Below are positions 10,146 through 21,165 of a DNA stretch of 64,000 nucleotides, piece by piece. Within the stretch, counting starts at the first letter, position 1. Every line of letters begins with the position of its first letter. The notes under the pieces are model-generated. The model saw only the letters and a program-made list of their open reading frames with translations, made no database searches and had not been told where the DNA came from. The position numbers and the translations under genes were made by a program. The DNA comes from Buxus sempervirens (Eukaryota > Streptophyta > Magnoliopsida > Buxales > Buxaceae), in NCBI GenBank assembly GCA_947561395.2, contig OX387190.1:11712858-11776857 (forward strand), written 5' to 3'.

Positions 10146-13100
10146 TGGACCTAGCATAATGAGCCAGTCTCTCCTTAATAAGTGTCAACCTTGTATATTT
10201 TTCTGTGATTATTGCTGGATGTGAGTGCCGCCTTCGAACCGAACCTGACAAACCAACAGGGTTTCCGGGTCACCCGGAAACCCAACATGGGACTTGGATC
10301 CTCAGTCCAACTTGATTTCCAGTGGGCCTTCCAACGGGGCCCACCCAGCCCAATAAACATGTATGCATGCAACTTAATCAAGATAAGCAAAATTAACCGA
10401 TTAAACCGGGTGAGCCAAACCTAAGGCAGTCCACCCGAACCAGACTTGTGAAATTGATGCATGAATTGCGTGGTTTGGCCGAGACCAAGGGCAAGGGCCT
10501 ACCGGGCCCGCCAAAGCCCACCAACCGAACCAAGGAAGGGTGCAAACCCTAACTTCTGGTAACTTGGGCTTACAGGCCCAGATTTGGACTACGGGCCCCA
10601 AGCCTAGTGTCCAACTCACTTTGACAAATTAAAAAGATAAATCTAATAAAATTATTTGGCCACCATGTGGGCCCACCTAAGGGGCCCGCAAACCAATCCG
10701 GCCCACCTTTGCATGGAAAACACTTAACCTTCAAATCTAAACCTAAAGTGAAACCAATGCACTTAACCAAAGCCCAAAGTGCCTCCTAGGATAGGTCGAG
10801 ACCCACAAGGGCACACGGGCTTGACTAAGCCTACCAAGGACACCGTGGGCCTTCCAACGGGGCCCACCCAACCAGACTCAAATTACCTAATTAATCAAGA
10901 GAAAAGCAATTAAAGGGACCCACACCACTCAGGTGGTCCCGCCAGACTTAACCAAACTGCATATTGGATTAGGAATCGGGTGAGACCAAAGTAAGCTAAC
11001 TCAAACCAGGATAAACCTAAAGGACCCGTCACCCGACGGGGTGGACCGGGGTGTCTACGGACTTCCCCGGACTGCAACCGAGACCCTACTTAGAATCTCA
11101 AAGCCGCAGACCAAAAGCCCTAATAGACAAGATCAGGCACCCAGGTGTCCGCCTGCACCCCATCAGGCGGTGGCGACTCCGAATTCCCCAGTGCCACGTT
11201 TCCGACGCGCGCACACTTACCATTTGCTTATAATAAAACATATCTCTTACTGAAACAAATTCTTCCATGTAAAATCCCAGATTTTAGTAACTAGACTAAT
11301 TGGTTAATAATATGCAAGAGATGAGATCTTGGCTCAACCTGGAGGAGTTTAAGATGAAATGGATATGATAGGAGAGCCTATATGAGGTGAACTCCTAATA
11401 ACTGATCAAATATAATTCTAATATATTAATTATTGTGCAACTATATTATATTAGTAAGAATAAAGTGAGGAATAATCAAAGAGATTAATTAAGAGTGGTC
11501 GAACCCAAGGAGAGTGGGTTGACCCGGAATTAGTTTGGTTAAGGATTTAAGGTTTAGTTGTAAATTTGTTTAATGAAGGAGGGGCAGTAAAGTAAAAGAC
11601 ATTAAATATTAAACTAAACCTAGTAGTGCATGGAGTTGCTATTCACGTGGAGTTTATAAACCCAAAATAGAACATAGCCGCACGTCCTTGCATTCATTCT
11701 CTTTTCTTCTCCTAGTTGCCTTGTAACTAAACTAAACCCTAAAGCAACTGTGGAAGCCGTCTTAGGGAAGAAGGAGGAGTATTTTCATGCATAGAAAACT
11801 CAGGTAAGAGCCAAAGAGATATAAGTTTTTGTTCTGGAGATTTGAGAATGTTTAAGAGTCTTAAAAGTGTGATTTTTGAATCTAGACGCGAGCGAGGTTT
11901 GTGGTGATCATTTGGCAACCTTACGAGTGATATTTCGTTGCTTTTAGAGAAAGTTTAAGTACCTAAACCAGGTAAGTAGTCCCTTGACACTTACATAAAA
12001 TCTAAATTCGTGTTTAGACGATATTCATGGTTATTTGATGTTTGATGCGTTGATTTCATTATTTAAGATGTTTTATGTGTTGGTAATTGTTCTAGCATGT
12101 GTATAATGTATTTTAGAATGATTTAGAATGGTTTTGATGAATTGAATATTGAGTTGTGGAATTTTTATTGAATTTCGTAAAGTTACGGATTTTTCCTGAC
12201 CACCTGAGCAGTCGCTCGAGCGATCTATGTATATAGTTGAAAACCCGCGAGCAATTTTACCCAGATTGAACTACTGCTAGAGCAGTCGCTCGAGTGACCT
12301 ATCGAGCAACCTACCCTGAAATAACCTGTTTTGTAAGGCCGATCGAGCACCCTTGGCCGCTCGAGCGACCTGTCTGTCAGATTTTAGAAAACTTGACTTT
12401 TCAACCTAGTTTTCACTAAGGAAGTGGTTTTATTCAATTTTAGCCTATGTACCATCAAGATTGGGGTATTTGGGAAGTGTTTGCATTGGCAGATGTTTTA
12501 AATTCAATTTTATAAAGATTTTGGGTAGATGTTTCTAAAGAAGCACCTTTACTTGATTCTATTGTTCCAAAATATTTTACTTTTAACCAAGGTTGGTTTT
12601 GTGAGTTCATACACCTGTATTTGGGTGATATGAAAGTATTGTGTGCATCGATGGAGTCTGTGCGCGCGTCGGAAACGCGACACGGGAAAATTTCTGAGTC
12701 GCCACCGCCTGATGGGGTGCAGGCGGACACCTGGGTGCCTAAGTTAATCTATCGGTTTGGTCTGCGGCTTGAGATTCTAAGTTGGGTCTCGGTTGTGGTC
12801 TGGGGAAGTCCGTAGACACCCCAGTTCACCCCGTCGGATGACGGGTCCCGTGGGTTCCCTGGTTTGAGTCAGCTTACTTTGGTTCTCACCCGATTCCTAA
12901 TTCGATATGCAACTTGGTTAAGTCTAGCGGGACCACCTGAGTGGTGTGGGTCCCTTTAATTGATTTTATCTTGCTTAATTTTGGGTGATTTGAGTCTGAC
13001 TAGGTGGGCCCCGTTAGAAGACCCACGGTGTCCCTGGTGGGCCTCTGTCTAGTCCTAGGAGGCCCTGTGGACTTGGGTGAAATGAATCAATTTTACTTAA

Positions 13101-14314
13101 TTTATCCAAGTTGGAGACTTAGTGAATTTCATGCAATTGGTCGGCCTCGGTTTGCGGGCCCTTAGGTGGGCCCCCATGATGGCTGCCAAAAAATGTTTTA
13201 ATTTATCTTTATTTATCTTTGCAAAAGTGCACTGGACATTGGGCTTGGGGCCCGCAATCTAGTTTTGGGTTTGAAAGCCCATCTCTTTGAAGTCTAGGGT
13301 TTGCACCTTAACTTGGTTGCTTAGTGGGCTTTGGTGGGCCCGACAGGCCCTAGCCCTTGGTCTCGGCCAAACCATGCAATTCATATCATTCCACACATCA
13401 AGGTTCGGGTGGGCCGCATTGGGTTTGGCCCGCCCGATTTAATTAGTTAATTTTACTTAACTTGCTTGTTTGTGTGCTTTAGCATTCGTCGGGCTTGGTG
13501 GGCCCCATTGGAAGGCCCACAGATGTACCAAATTGGACCGGCGGTCCAGGTCCCAAGTTGGGTTTCCGGGTCACCCGGAAACCCTATTGGATCATTTGGT
13601 TGGGTTAAAACTATCACAAAATTCGGCCAAGATCAGAAAACACAAAAAGGGCATTTCTACCATGTATTCGGCCTTAGTTGCCGGATACACACAGGCCATA
13701 GGTGATCCGGCTTGAGTTGTTGGATCACCTTGAAATGGCCTTTTTTGGGGTTGTTTCCAGGGGTTCCTAGGGGTCTTCTACTAGTTGTGTGGGCCCATGA
13801 GAGGGCCCACATTGGTTCAGATATGGGGGATCATCCCCCTTGAGATTTCTTTTAGGTTTTCCAATAAGGGCAAAGATGCAAGCAATGGTGCATGGGGGTG
13901 CTACTCTCCATTCTTTTCCGGTAGTCCCATCAACAGCAAGGTAGAGGCCTTGGTACCCCTACCTGAGTGCCTTCAGGTCATCAACCAAGTAATAAAAACT
14001 AATCAACCATACATGTCAAGCCAAGTAGGGGCAATCACAGTAATAGGGCACAAAATAGCAGCTCGCAGACAAAACCTAAATCTGGTTTCAGCATGCACAT
14101 GGGGATAAGCAGTGCTTGGGGAGGTGACCTACAGGTACTGTGACATTGGTGTATCAAAGGGGTGAGTGGGACATGCAAACAAGTGGCCAATATGGCTAGG
14201 ACAGCCGCTGTCCAAGGATTTAAATATACACACATCAGCAAGCATGAAGGGAGGTTAAACATGTTAAAAAGATGGGCTAACACCGGAGAGTGCGGGGCCG
14301 TAATCGACTTACAG

Positions 14315-14795
14315 TGGGGCTGCGGCTGCTGCCGATAGCAGCCCCACCAGTGCCATACATGCCCACCACGTGGACACAAAACAGTGAAGGCAAGACGTGA
14401 CGACACTTATGAAGATCAGGCAAAACCGGCCATAAACATAGGGACATCAATCATTGGACTGAATTTTGGTGAGGTTTAACTTATGACTGGGGGTGGGGAG
14501 GTGCTGCTGCTGTCTCCAGCAGCAGCTCTTGTGTATTAGGGAAAGGGGTTTGGGGTGATGGGGAGGCACACTTGCATGGGTTAGTATGTGTGGCATGGGG
14601 AAGGGTACTCATGTACTTTTGGGAAGGTTGCTGGGAGGTATGGGACAGAAACCAGCCACCTGGACTTGCTGCTGTCCCGTCCCCCGGCAGCAACTTGCAT
14701 GGGACGTGGATGGGATTGGAAAGTAAGGGAAAAGGAGGGTCAAAGGGGGGCATGCTTGTGGGTGGAAGTGCTGCTGCTGCCGTTCTCAGCAGCAG
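14315..14795. repeat. cluster of CTG/CAG hairpins in family E copy 2
   Basis: Inverted repeats at about 14315-14348 (GTGGGGCTGC arms), 14505-14527 (GCTGCTGCTG against CAGCAGCAGC with a TCTC loop) and 14768-14793. An equivalent hairpin (12-bp arms, GAGA loop) occurs in copy 4 at about 41581-41608, so the feature belongs to the family and is not a local accident. Confidence 0.7.
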
Positions 14796-15482
14796 TTCCT
14801 GGAGGTTACAAACAGAGGATTACGGGGTGAGCGGCATGCTGCAGCTCCAGCCAAAGACAATAAACCAAAGAGGGCATGGACACTGTAAAGGGGATGGGGG
14901 AGGCATATACCAGCACATACAAACATCAAACCACCGGGGGGAGACATGCATTAGTCATGATGAGCATAAGGATGGTAAAAATAGAAGCATATTAGTGGAG
15001 GTTAAGAAGCATGCTACTATCACTAACAAGAACAGTAAGCAACCTGGGGGTACGGCTAGCAGAGAAAATGCCCAAAAACTGTAAAAAGAAGAGATGAGAA
15101 GAAGAGAATAATCAAGAAGGGAAGTGGGGGGTTATTACAAGGGGTACATAAGGCGAAGCCTAAGAAGGAACAAGCTCCTTCTTTCCATACATAGAAATGC
15201 TAAAAAAAAACCTGCTGTAAACTAAAATCCAGCAACTTTCCATGTCATTTTGGCCTACTTCTACCAACTAGAAAACCTTCCCTTCCCTACATCAAACCAC
15301 TGGAGGCCTACCTTTCTTACCGTAGAAGAAGCATATCCCATGGAAGGCAAGAAAAAAGTAATGAAGAAGGAAGAAAAACTCACTTTCATGCACAAGGAAG
15401 TGCCACACCATGCATGGGGACTAACATGCTCCAAATGGAGCAAAACTCATATATATGAAGTAAAACAATGCAAGGATGCTTA

Positions 15483-17815
15483 TGTAACGCCCCGGATCCG
15501 TGTTGTTCAATAAAGATATAGCACGTCTCACGGAGTGTTAGGTAAGGATTGTTCATCATTTATGATCACTGGATAATCATCTAACTAAAACATATCAGAG
15601 TGCACAAATATACTTTATCTAAGAATTCAATATTTAAAACTTAACTAGGATTCAAATGGTACAACCCCAATAGACTTTATTACACCTCAATCATTCAATT
15701 TATTCAAAGTTCAATTCAAAATAACCTACAAGTCTAAGGAATGTAATAGTAGTCTTCCTCCCTATAAGTCTCAGTCAGATCTACCCCAATAGTCGCCTCA
15801 CCTCGAGTATCTGAAAACAAAACAAAAACAACAGAGTGAGATACGAATATCTCAGCGAGTAGCATATGCATGCAAAAATAGTTAACCGCTGTTCAAAATT
15901 ATGCATCGATAAACATCCCGTACGATTAAGCAACTAATACAATTTCCAAGTTTAAAACCAAAACCAATTAATCAGTTCTAATCACATTTCAATTCAATGC
16001 GGCAACACATCGATTGGTCAATGTCATGACTATTGTTAAGTTAATAAATTAAACATGCCAAGTAGACACTCCACACCTCCATGTACACAGTTCCGGCCTA
16101 CTCAGGGTTTTGGAAACTTTGAAATGACGGCCTACTCAGGGTTTCGTCATCCAATGCTGGTCTACTCCCCGGGTTTCGGCATTGACAACCAGGCCTACTC
16201 AGGGTTTCTGGCTGCTCTACACTGGTCGTGACAACACACAAGGCCATGCAATTTCAACAACCAACAATAACATTACATTACTAAGCTTAAGCATGGATCC
16301 AGGACAAGCCAAACCAAAACAGTAAATCATCGTATAATCTCAATTCCAACATCAAAATAATAATACATGCCACATCATGTATAACTCAACACAGTTCACC
16401 ACATGTCCCTCTGGACCAGAACGGTACGTCAAGTACTTTCAGTATTTTCCCAAATTCATAACACATGCCAATTTGAAATAAAACTCAGTTACTCACACCA
16501 AGAAAATCTTTACAATACATTCAGAATTTTCCAACAAGTAAAACCCGAATTTGATAAATTCTCAACCAAGTACAGTGTATAAAAACAAAGAGAAAACTAA
16601 CTAGGAACTCCTAGTGTTAGATACCCAATACATCACCTACAAATAACCTAAAATTTGCCTTGGAAGCTTCTAAGAATTTCCAGAATTTCCACTAAATTTT
16701 CTCATAGTAATTGAATATGTAATATTGCTTCTAAAGTCCTAAACAAGTGATTGATTATGTGCTTGAACTCTCAGATCATCAAAGGCCAGCTTGGTTTAGT
16801 CAAAAAATGCAATATGGCATGATATTGGACCATGCGCTAACCTCTTGCGCTAAGCGCGAGGTCGGCGGATAGGTCGATGGTCGAAAATCGGGTATGCGCC
16901 TACTTAATATCGAGTGAGCGCGAGCTAGGTGCGAGGTGAGCGTGAGGTGAGCACGAGAAGAGCAGATCAAATTTAAGTCCGCGCGAGCTGAGCGCGAACT
17001 AGGCCCAAGCTCGGCGGATAGGTAGAATGTACCTTGCGCCCACTACCTGAAGTCGGCGCAAGTGAGCGCCAACTGGGCGGATAGTGACTATATTTTTCGA
17101 CTCTCTGTTATTTCCAGATCTACAACTCTGGCTGAACTTTTTCGGTCTGTAACAATTTCTTTAGTCTCCTAATATCCCTAGAACACATTCAAACTAGTTT
17201 TGAAATTAATCTAAACATATTTTTGTTTATCATCATTCAGTTCTAAATAAACTCATGCTCGGACGAAGTTCTTCCAGAAATCACTCAGAAATCACTCATG
17301 CATCAGAATAAACTCACGAATAAACACAAAACCTCAGTTTTAAAACGATGCTACTCACTTGCACGCTTATATCCCAGCAACAATACTATTTGAAACCCCG
17401 GCCGATCACCAACTCTCGAGCCGTCCATTTGTTCGCTATCGCCTCCCAGATGATCCTCTGGCGCAAGAGGAAAACCCTCTGAATCCTTGATCACGAATAC
17501 AACAAAACCAGTCGGATCTCTCACTGTTCCCTTCTCTTCCCAGCGAAACCCTAGATCGCCACACAGGTAGCCGCAAATCGCCAATCGTCTTCAGTTACAA
17601 GAATATACGAGTATTCCAAAACAAAAACCTAATTTCCCTTAAATATATATACCTTCCATATGTAGATTGCCGCTCGATAACCTTTGAAATTCACTGATTC
17701 CGTGTATGCTCGCCCACCGAAAACCCTACATATACCCACAGCTACTTAGGTTAACATGTACACATAATTAATTTTAATAATAAAAAAAATTCTTAGCAAA
17801 AATCGGGGTTTTACA
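15483..17815 (-). mobile_element. solo LTR nested in family E copy 2
   Basis: 2,333 bp. The plus strand starts TGTAACGCCCCGGATCC and ends AATCGGGGTTTTACA. Flanks are GCTTA (15478-15482) and GCTTG (17816-17820), matching 4 of 5. On the minus strand: donor-like GCAA/GTGAGTAGC (GT at 17358-17357), GC block with GCGAGCTGAGCGCGA words (16840-17085), a GGCCTACTCAGGGTTT repeat (16090-16215), hairpin at 15837-15854 (7-bp arms), and GTTTTCAG acceptor (AG at 15812-15811). Confidence 0.83.
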
Positions 17816-18054
17816 GCTTGCCTTGTGCCTACAGATGGTTCTTGGAGAGTGATTCAACCCCCTTTTGGCTTGGATGGCTGCTAGAACTCCTTCTCTTGAC
17901 AACAGCAGCGGTGGTTCCTCCTCTTGTTGAGGTGTAAACAAGGAGGAAGAAGGGATGGAAAGGGTGGAAACAACCTGAGGTGGGGTGGGGAAGTGATGGA
18001 GGGCAAAGGGGTGCTGGGGAGGGAGGATTCGGATCAATAGAAGAGGGGCAAGGA

Positions 18055-20843
18055 TGTAAAACCCCGAATTTTCCCAAATATTAAAATAAAAATAATAATT
18101 AATATTCTTGAGGATTATTATGGATGGAAATAATTTATTATTGTAGGGGATATTGTTACAAGCGGAGATCCGAAGTTTGGCGAAGATCAGACCGTTGGAT
18201 CATGAGATATTGAGATAACAATTTAATTTTAATGATGCTGTATTCTGATTGGGCGATTGCATTGCGATTGATACTTGAGTGTTGCATGGGATCATAGGTA
18301 TTTAAGTGTAGAGTATGCCCTAAGAGAATACGGTTTAGAATTCTCTTTGAATTCGCTGGTCTTCGACAGCTGCAGAGGACTAGCGCACGATTGAGAAGAA
18401 GAAGAAGGAGGAGGAGGAGGAGGAGGTTGCTCTGGTTCTATTTCATCCCAAAGGAGTGCTTTTGAGTCTGAGTGTTGCTGTTTAGAGAAGGAAGAGGAGA
18501 ACGCACGTTCAAGAGGTAGGTAGCACCGATTTTCGTTTCGTTTTGTGTTCTGGAGGTTGATCGATTGTATTGTATGTTTTAGTGTTATATATACATGTAT
18601 TTAGCTTGATATCATTCATATAATTATGTTAGAATCATCCTGGACATGAAAAATCAGATTTCTAAACATTGTATGTTCGTTTTTGGGAGACCACCTACCT
18701 CTCTGCGCTCGGCGATCCTCAGCGATCCTCGGCGCTAGTGTAAAATTTAAGACCGTCGAATATCGCTTGAAGACGGACCGTCGGCGACCTATTTTGTACT
18801 ACCGCTGACCTTTGACCGCCTAGGCGATCCTGAGCGATCCTAGGCGCTCTAGCAAAAAAATGCAATTTTGACAGTTTTTCATTCCCTTTTCTTCTCCAAC
18901 CCTTTCCCAAATAACCCAAGCCTCTCGCTTAGCACCCTTATTACATGAAAGACATTTAAGTAAATGTCCTGTGTATTTATTGCTCCATTTACTTAAGTCT
19001 TTACATGTAAATAAGGTTTTACCCCCCATTTAGAACCAATAAAAATACTTCCAAGGCCTAATTCCCAGCCAATAAAAAGTCAACTTTCCAGTTCATGCCT
19101 AAATTTCCAGTTTTCCCGGTTTTTTATCAAAAAGCCCGTTTTGGGTTTGATACTTAGATGAGTGATTCAGGAGCCCATAAAATTCTAGGAGATGTGTTTA
19201 CCCTTCAATAGACTACAACCAAAATTTGAGCTCGAAACTCCTTGTAGATTTGTCTAGAAACATTATATACCAAAAGTCAACGTTTTTAACTAGACTTAGA
19301 ATATTTTTGGGGTCCAAAACTTTTTGTCTCAGAATTGATTGATTATTGGTATGGTGACCTTATTAGGGATCCTAAGACTATTCCATTCATCCAAAATGTA
19401 TTTTGAGAACTTTACAATATTCTTAGTCCAAAATCATTATAAAATAGGGTATTTGGATTTCCACCACTTGTAACATTTCTCTAAGATTATTCTCTAGGTG
19501 TCTCTAAAGGTCAATTATACTAAAAAGTTCATATTAGATATTTAACCACCTTGTTCTATGATTTAGTACAATTTAAGGTTTAAAGAGGATCAAATTCACT
19601 TGAAATGGTTACAAGGATTCTATATAGGTAAATCCCTTCTGAAAATATAATTGGACTGTGGACTGAATGCCATGATGGCTATAAGAGATTGTACCATCTG
19701 CGGATGAGATATGAGACCACCTGCGGGTGAGATGTGTAACTCCTGCGGGAGAAACCTCCTGTTGGGGGAGATGTGATCTTGATTGGATTGCATCCCACAG
19801 GGGAGATATGTGACCACCTGCGGGTGAGATGAGACCTCCTGTTGGGGGAGATGTGATCCTGATTGGATTGCATCCCACAGGGGAGATATGTGACCACCTG
19901 CGGGTGAGATGAGACCTCCTGTTGGGGGAGATGTGATCCTGATTGGATTGCATCCCACAGGAGAGATATGTGACCTCTTGCGGGAGAGATGTGACCTCTT
20001 GTGGGGGAGATGTAATCACGATGTGATTGCATCTCACAAGGGAGATATATGTGATTACCACCTGCGGGTGAGATATGATGACTCCTGCGGGAGAGACCTC
20101 ATGTAGGGTAGATGTGATTACTGCGTGATTGCATCCTACATGGGAGAATGTTGATATCAGATTGAGATTTACTATTAATTATGAATGACATGTTCTACAT
20201 TTGAATAAGAAGATTTTGATTTATATTACATTGCCTTTCAAATTGAAACGAAGGTTACATAATAAACTCTCTTTATTCCAAACACTGATTAGATGTTGGT
20301 TTCATATGGTGATTAATCGTTGTTATTATCGACCGTGACTACCTGATTATTTTATCATGCATGAATGATTACTTTTATATATAAACTGTTTCTAGCATGC
20401 ATGTGTTACCTACTGAGATAGTTGTATCTCACCCTACTTCATTATCTTATTTTTCAGCTGTTTCATGTGAGAGCGTCCTTGGGGTTGACACGAGGGGGAG
20501 TTGCAGATTACTGAGTTGAGGATCTTTAATATTTCGTTTAGATCTTTCTTTTAGAGGTTGATGTAGATGTATCTTCATGGATATTTTATGATTTAAATGA
20601 ATATGAGAGAAAGTGTGCTAGAAAACCCATTTACCAGATTTATGAATTAATATTGATGAGTTAGTTTGATGGTTATAGTTAGCCACATATATTGATGAAA
20701 TTAATGTTTTAAATTTCCGCACTCTGATAATTAATCTAATTAGTTGGATTTAAATGTCTGGTAATTAGTAGCTTTGGGCCCAGTATCACTTCGGATTCGG
20801 GTTTGGTGCTTGTTTTGCATAGACCCGGGTTCGGGGCGTTACA
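18055..20843 (+). mobile_element. solo LTR (family A), copy 1, nested in family E copy 2
   Basis: 2,789 bp with perfect AAGGA duplications (18050-18054 and 20844-20848). It starts TGTAAAACCCCGAATTTT and ends GGGTTCGGGGCGTTACA, so the outer 14 bases form an inverted repeat. Features: weak TATTTAAG (18299), donor-like AGAG/GTAGGTAGCAC (GT at 18516), GCGATCCTC/GAGCGATCC block (18700-18850), 80-bp minisatellite, hairpin TGAGATAGTTGTATCTCA at 20414-20431, TTTTTCAG (AG at 20456-20457) and TTCCGCACTCTGATA near 20716. Confidence 0.9.
19690..20150. repeat. 80-bp minisatellite within LTR family A
   Basis: Units of 80 bp containing ACCTCCTGTTGGGGGAGATG and GCATCCCACAGGGGAGATAT, about three full copies with degenerate flanking copies. 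A shorter GAGATGTGACC-type sub-repeat is visible inside each unit. Confidence 0.9.
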
Positions 20844-20918
20844 AAGGAGGTTTTAAAATAATGAAATCAGCCAACCCACTTGAAGGGGCTGCTGGCCCTT
20901 TAAAAAAGAAAACTTAAT

Positions 20919-21165
20919 GTATCCGACCATATAGGTCGAATACACTAACTCCATAGTGTATCCGACCTATATGGTCGGATACACTAAGTCCTATTTGTAT
21001 CCGACATAAAATGTCGGATACAAGACATAATAATTCGAAAATTAAATGCCGCCGCGAATTTGTCGGGGAATCGGCGCGAATCTGGCTGGAAAATCTCCTT
21101 GTATCCGATGAATAGTGTCGGTTATACATTAAGGTATGTGTATCCGACATATTTGGTCGGATACA
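20919..21165. promoter_or_regulatory. palindrome cluster in family E copy 2
   Basis: Five inverted repeats built on GTATCCGAC. Perfect ones lie at 20954-20986 (13-base arms, 7-base centre), 20995-21023 (13-base arms, 3-base centre) and 21139-21165 (10-base arms, 7-base centre). Weaker ones lie at 20919-20944 and about 21099-21127. The position, about 580-830 bp from the LTR start on the minus strand, suggests U3 regulatory DNA. The role is inferred. Confidence 0.7.

Larger units (their letters stand above)
7491..11215 (+). mobile_element. Tat/Ogre-like solo LTR (family E), copy 1
   Basis: 3,725 bp, beginning TGTAAGCACCTCATTTTTGC and ending ACGCGCGCACA, with perfect CTTAC duplications at 7486-7490 and 11216-11220. 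It has a TATA box at 8332-8338, short inverted repeats upstream of it, a 29-bp minisatellite (9598-10145), and a perfect palindrome at 10259-10283. A TGGCGACTCC word at 11171-11180 resembles a primer binding site yet lies 35 bp inside the duplication-bounded unit. GGCCCA-rich sequence characterises its last kilobase. No coding capacity. Confidence 0.87.

Noticed and set aside
14572..15084. A 170-codon open reading frame
   Set aside because: It lies inside a Tat-like LTR over hairpin repeats, has no recognisable domain, and neighbouring frames are also open.
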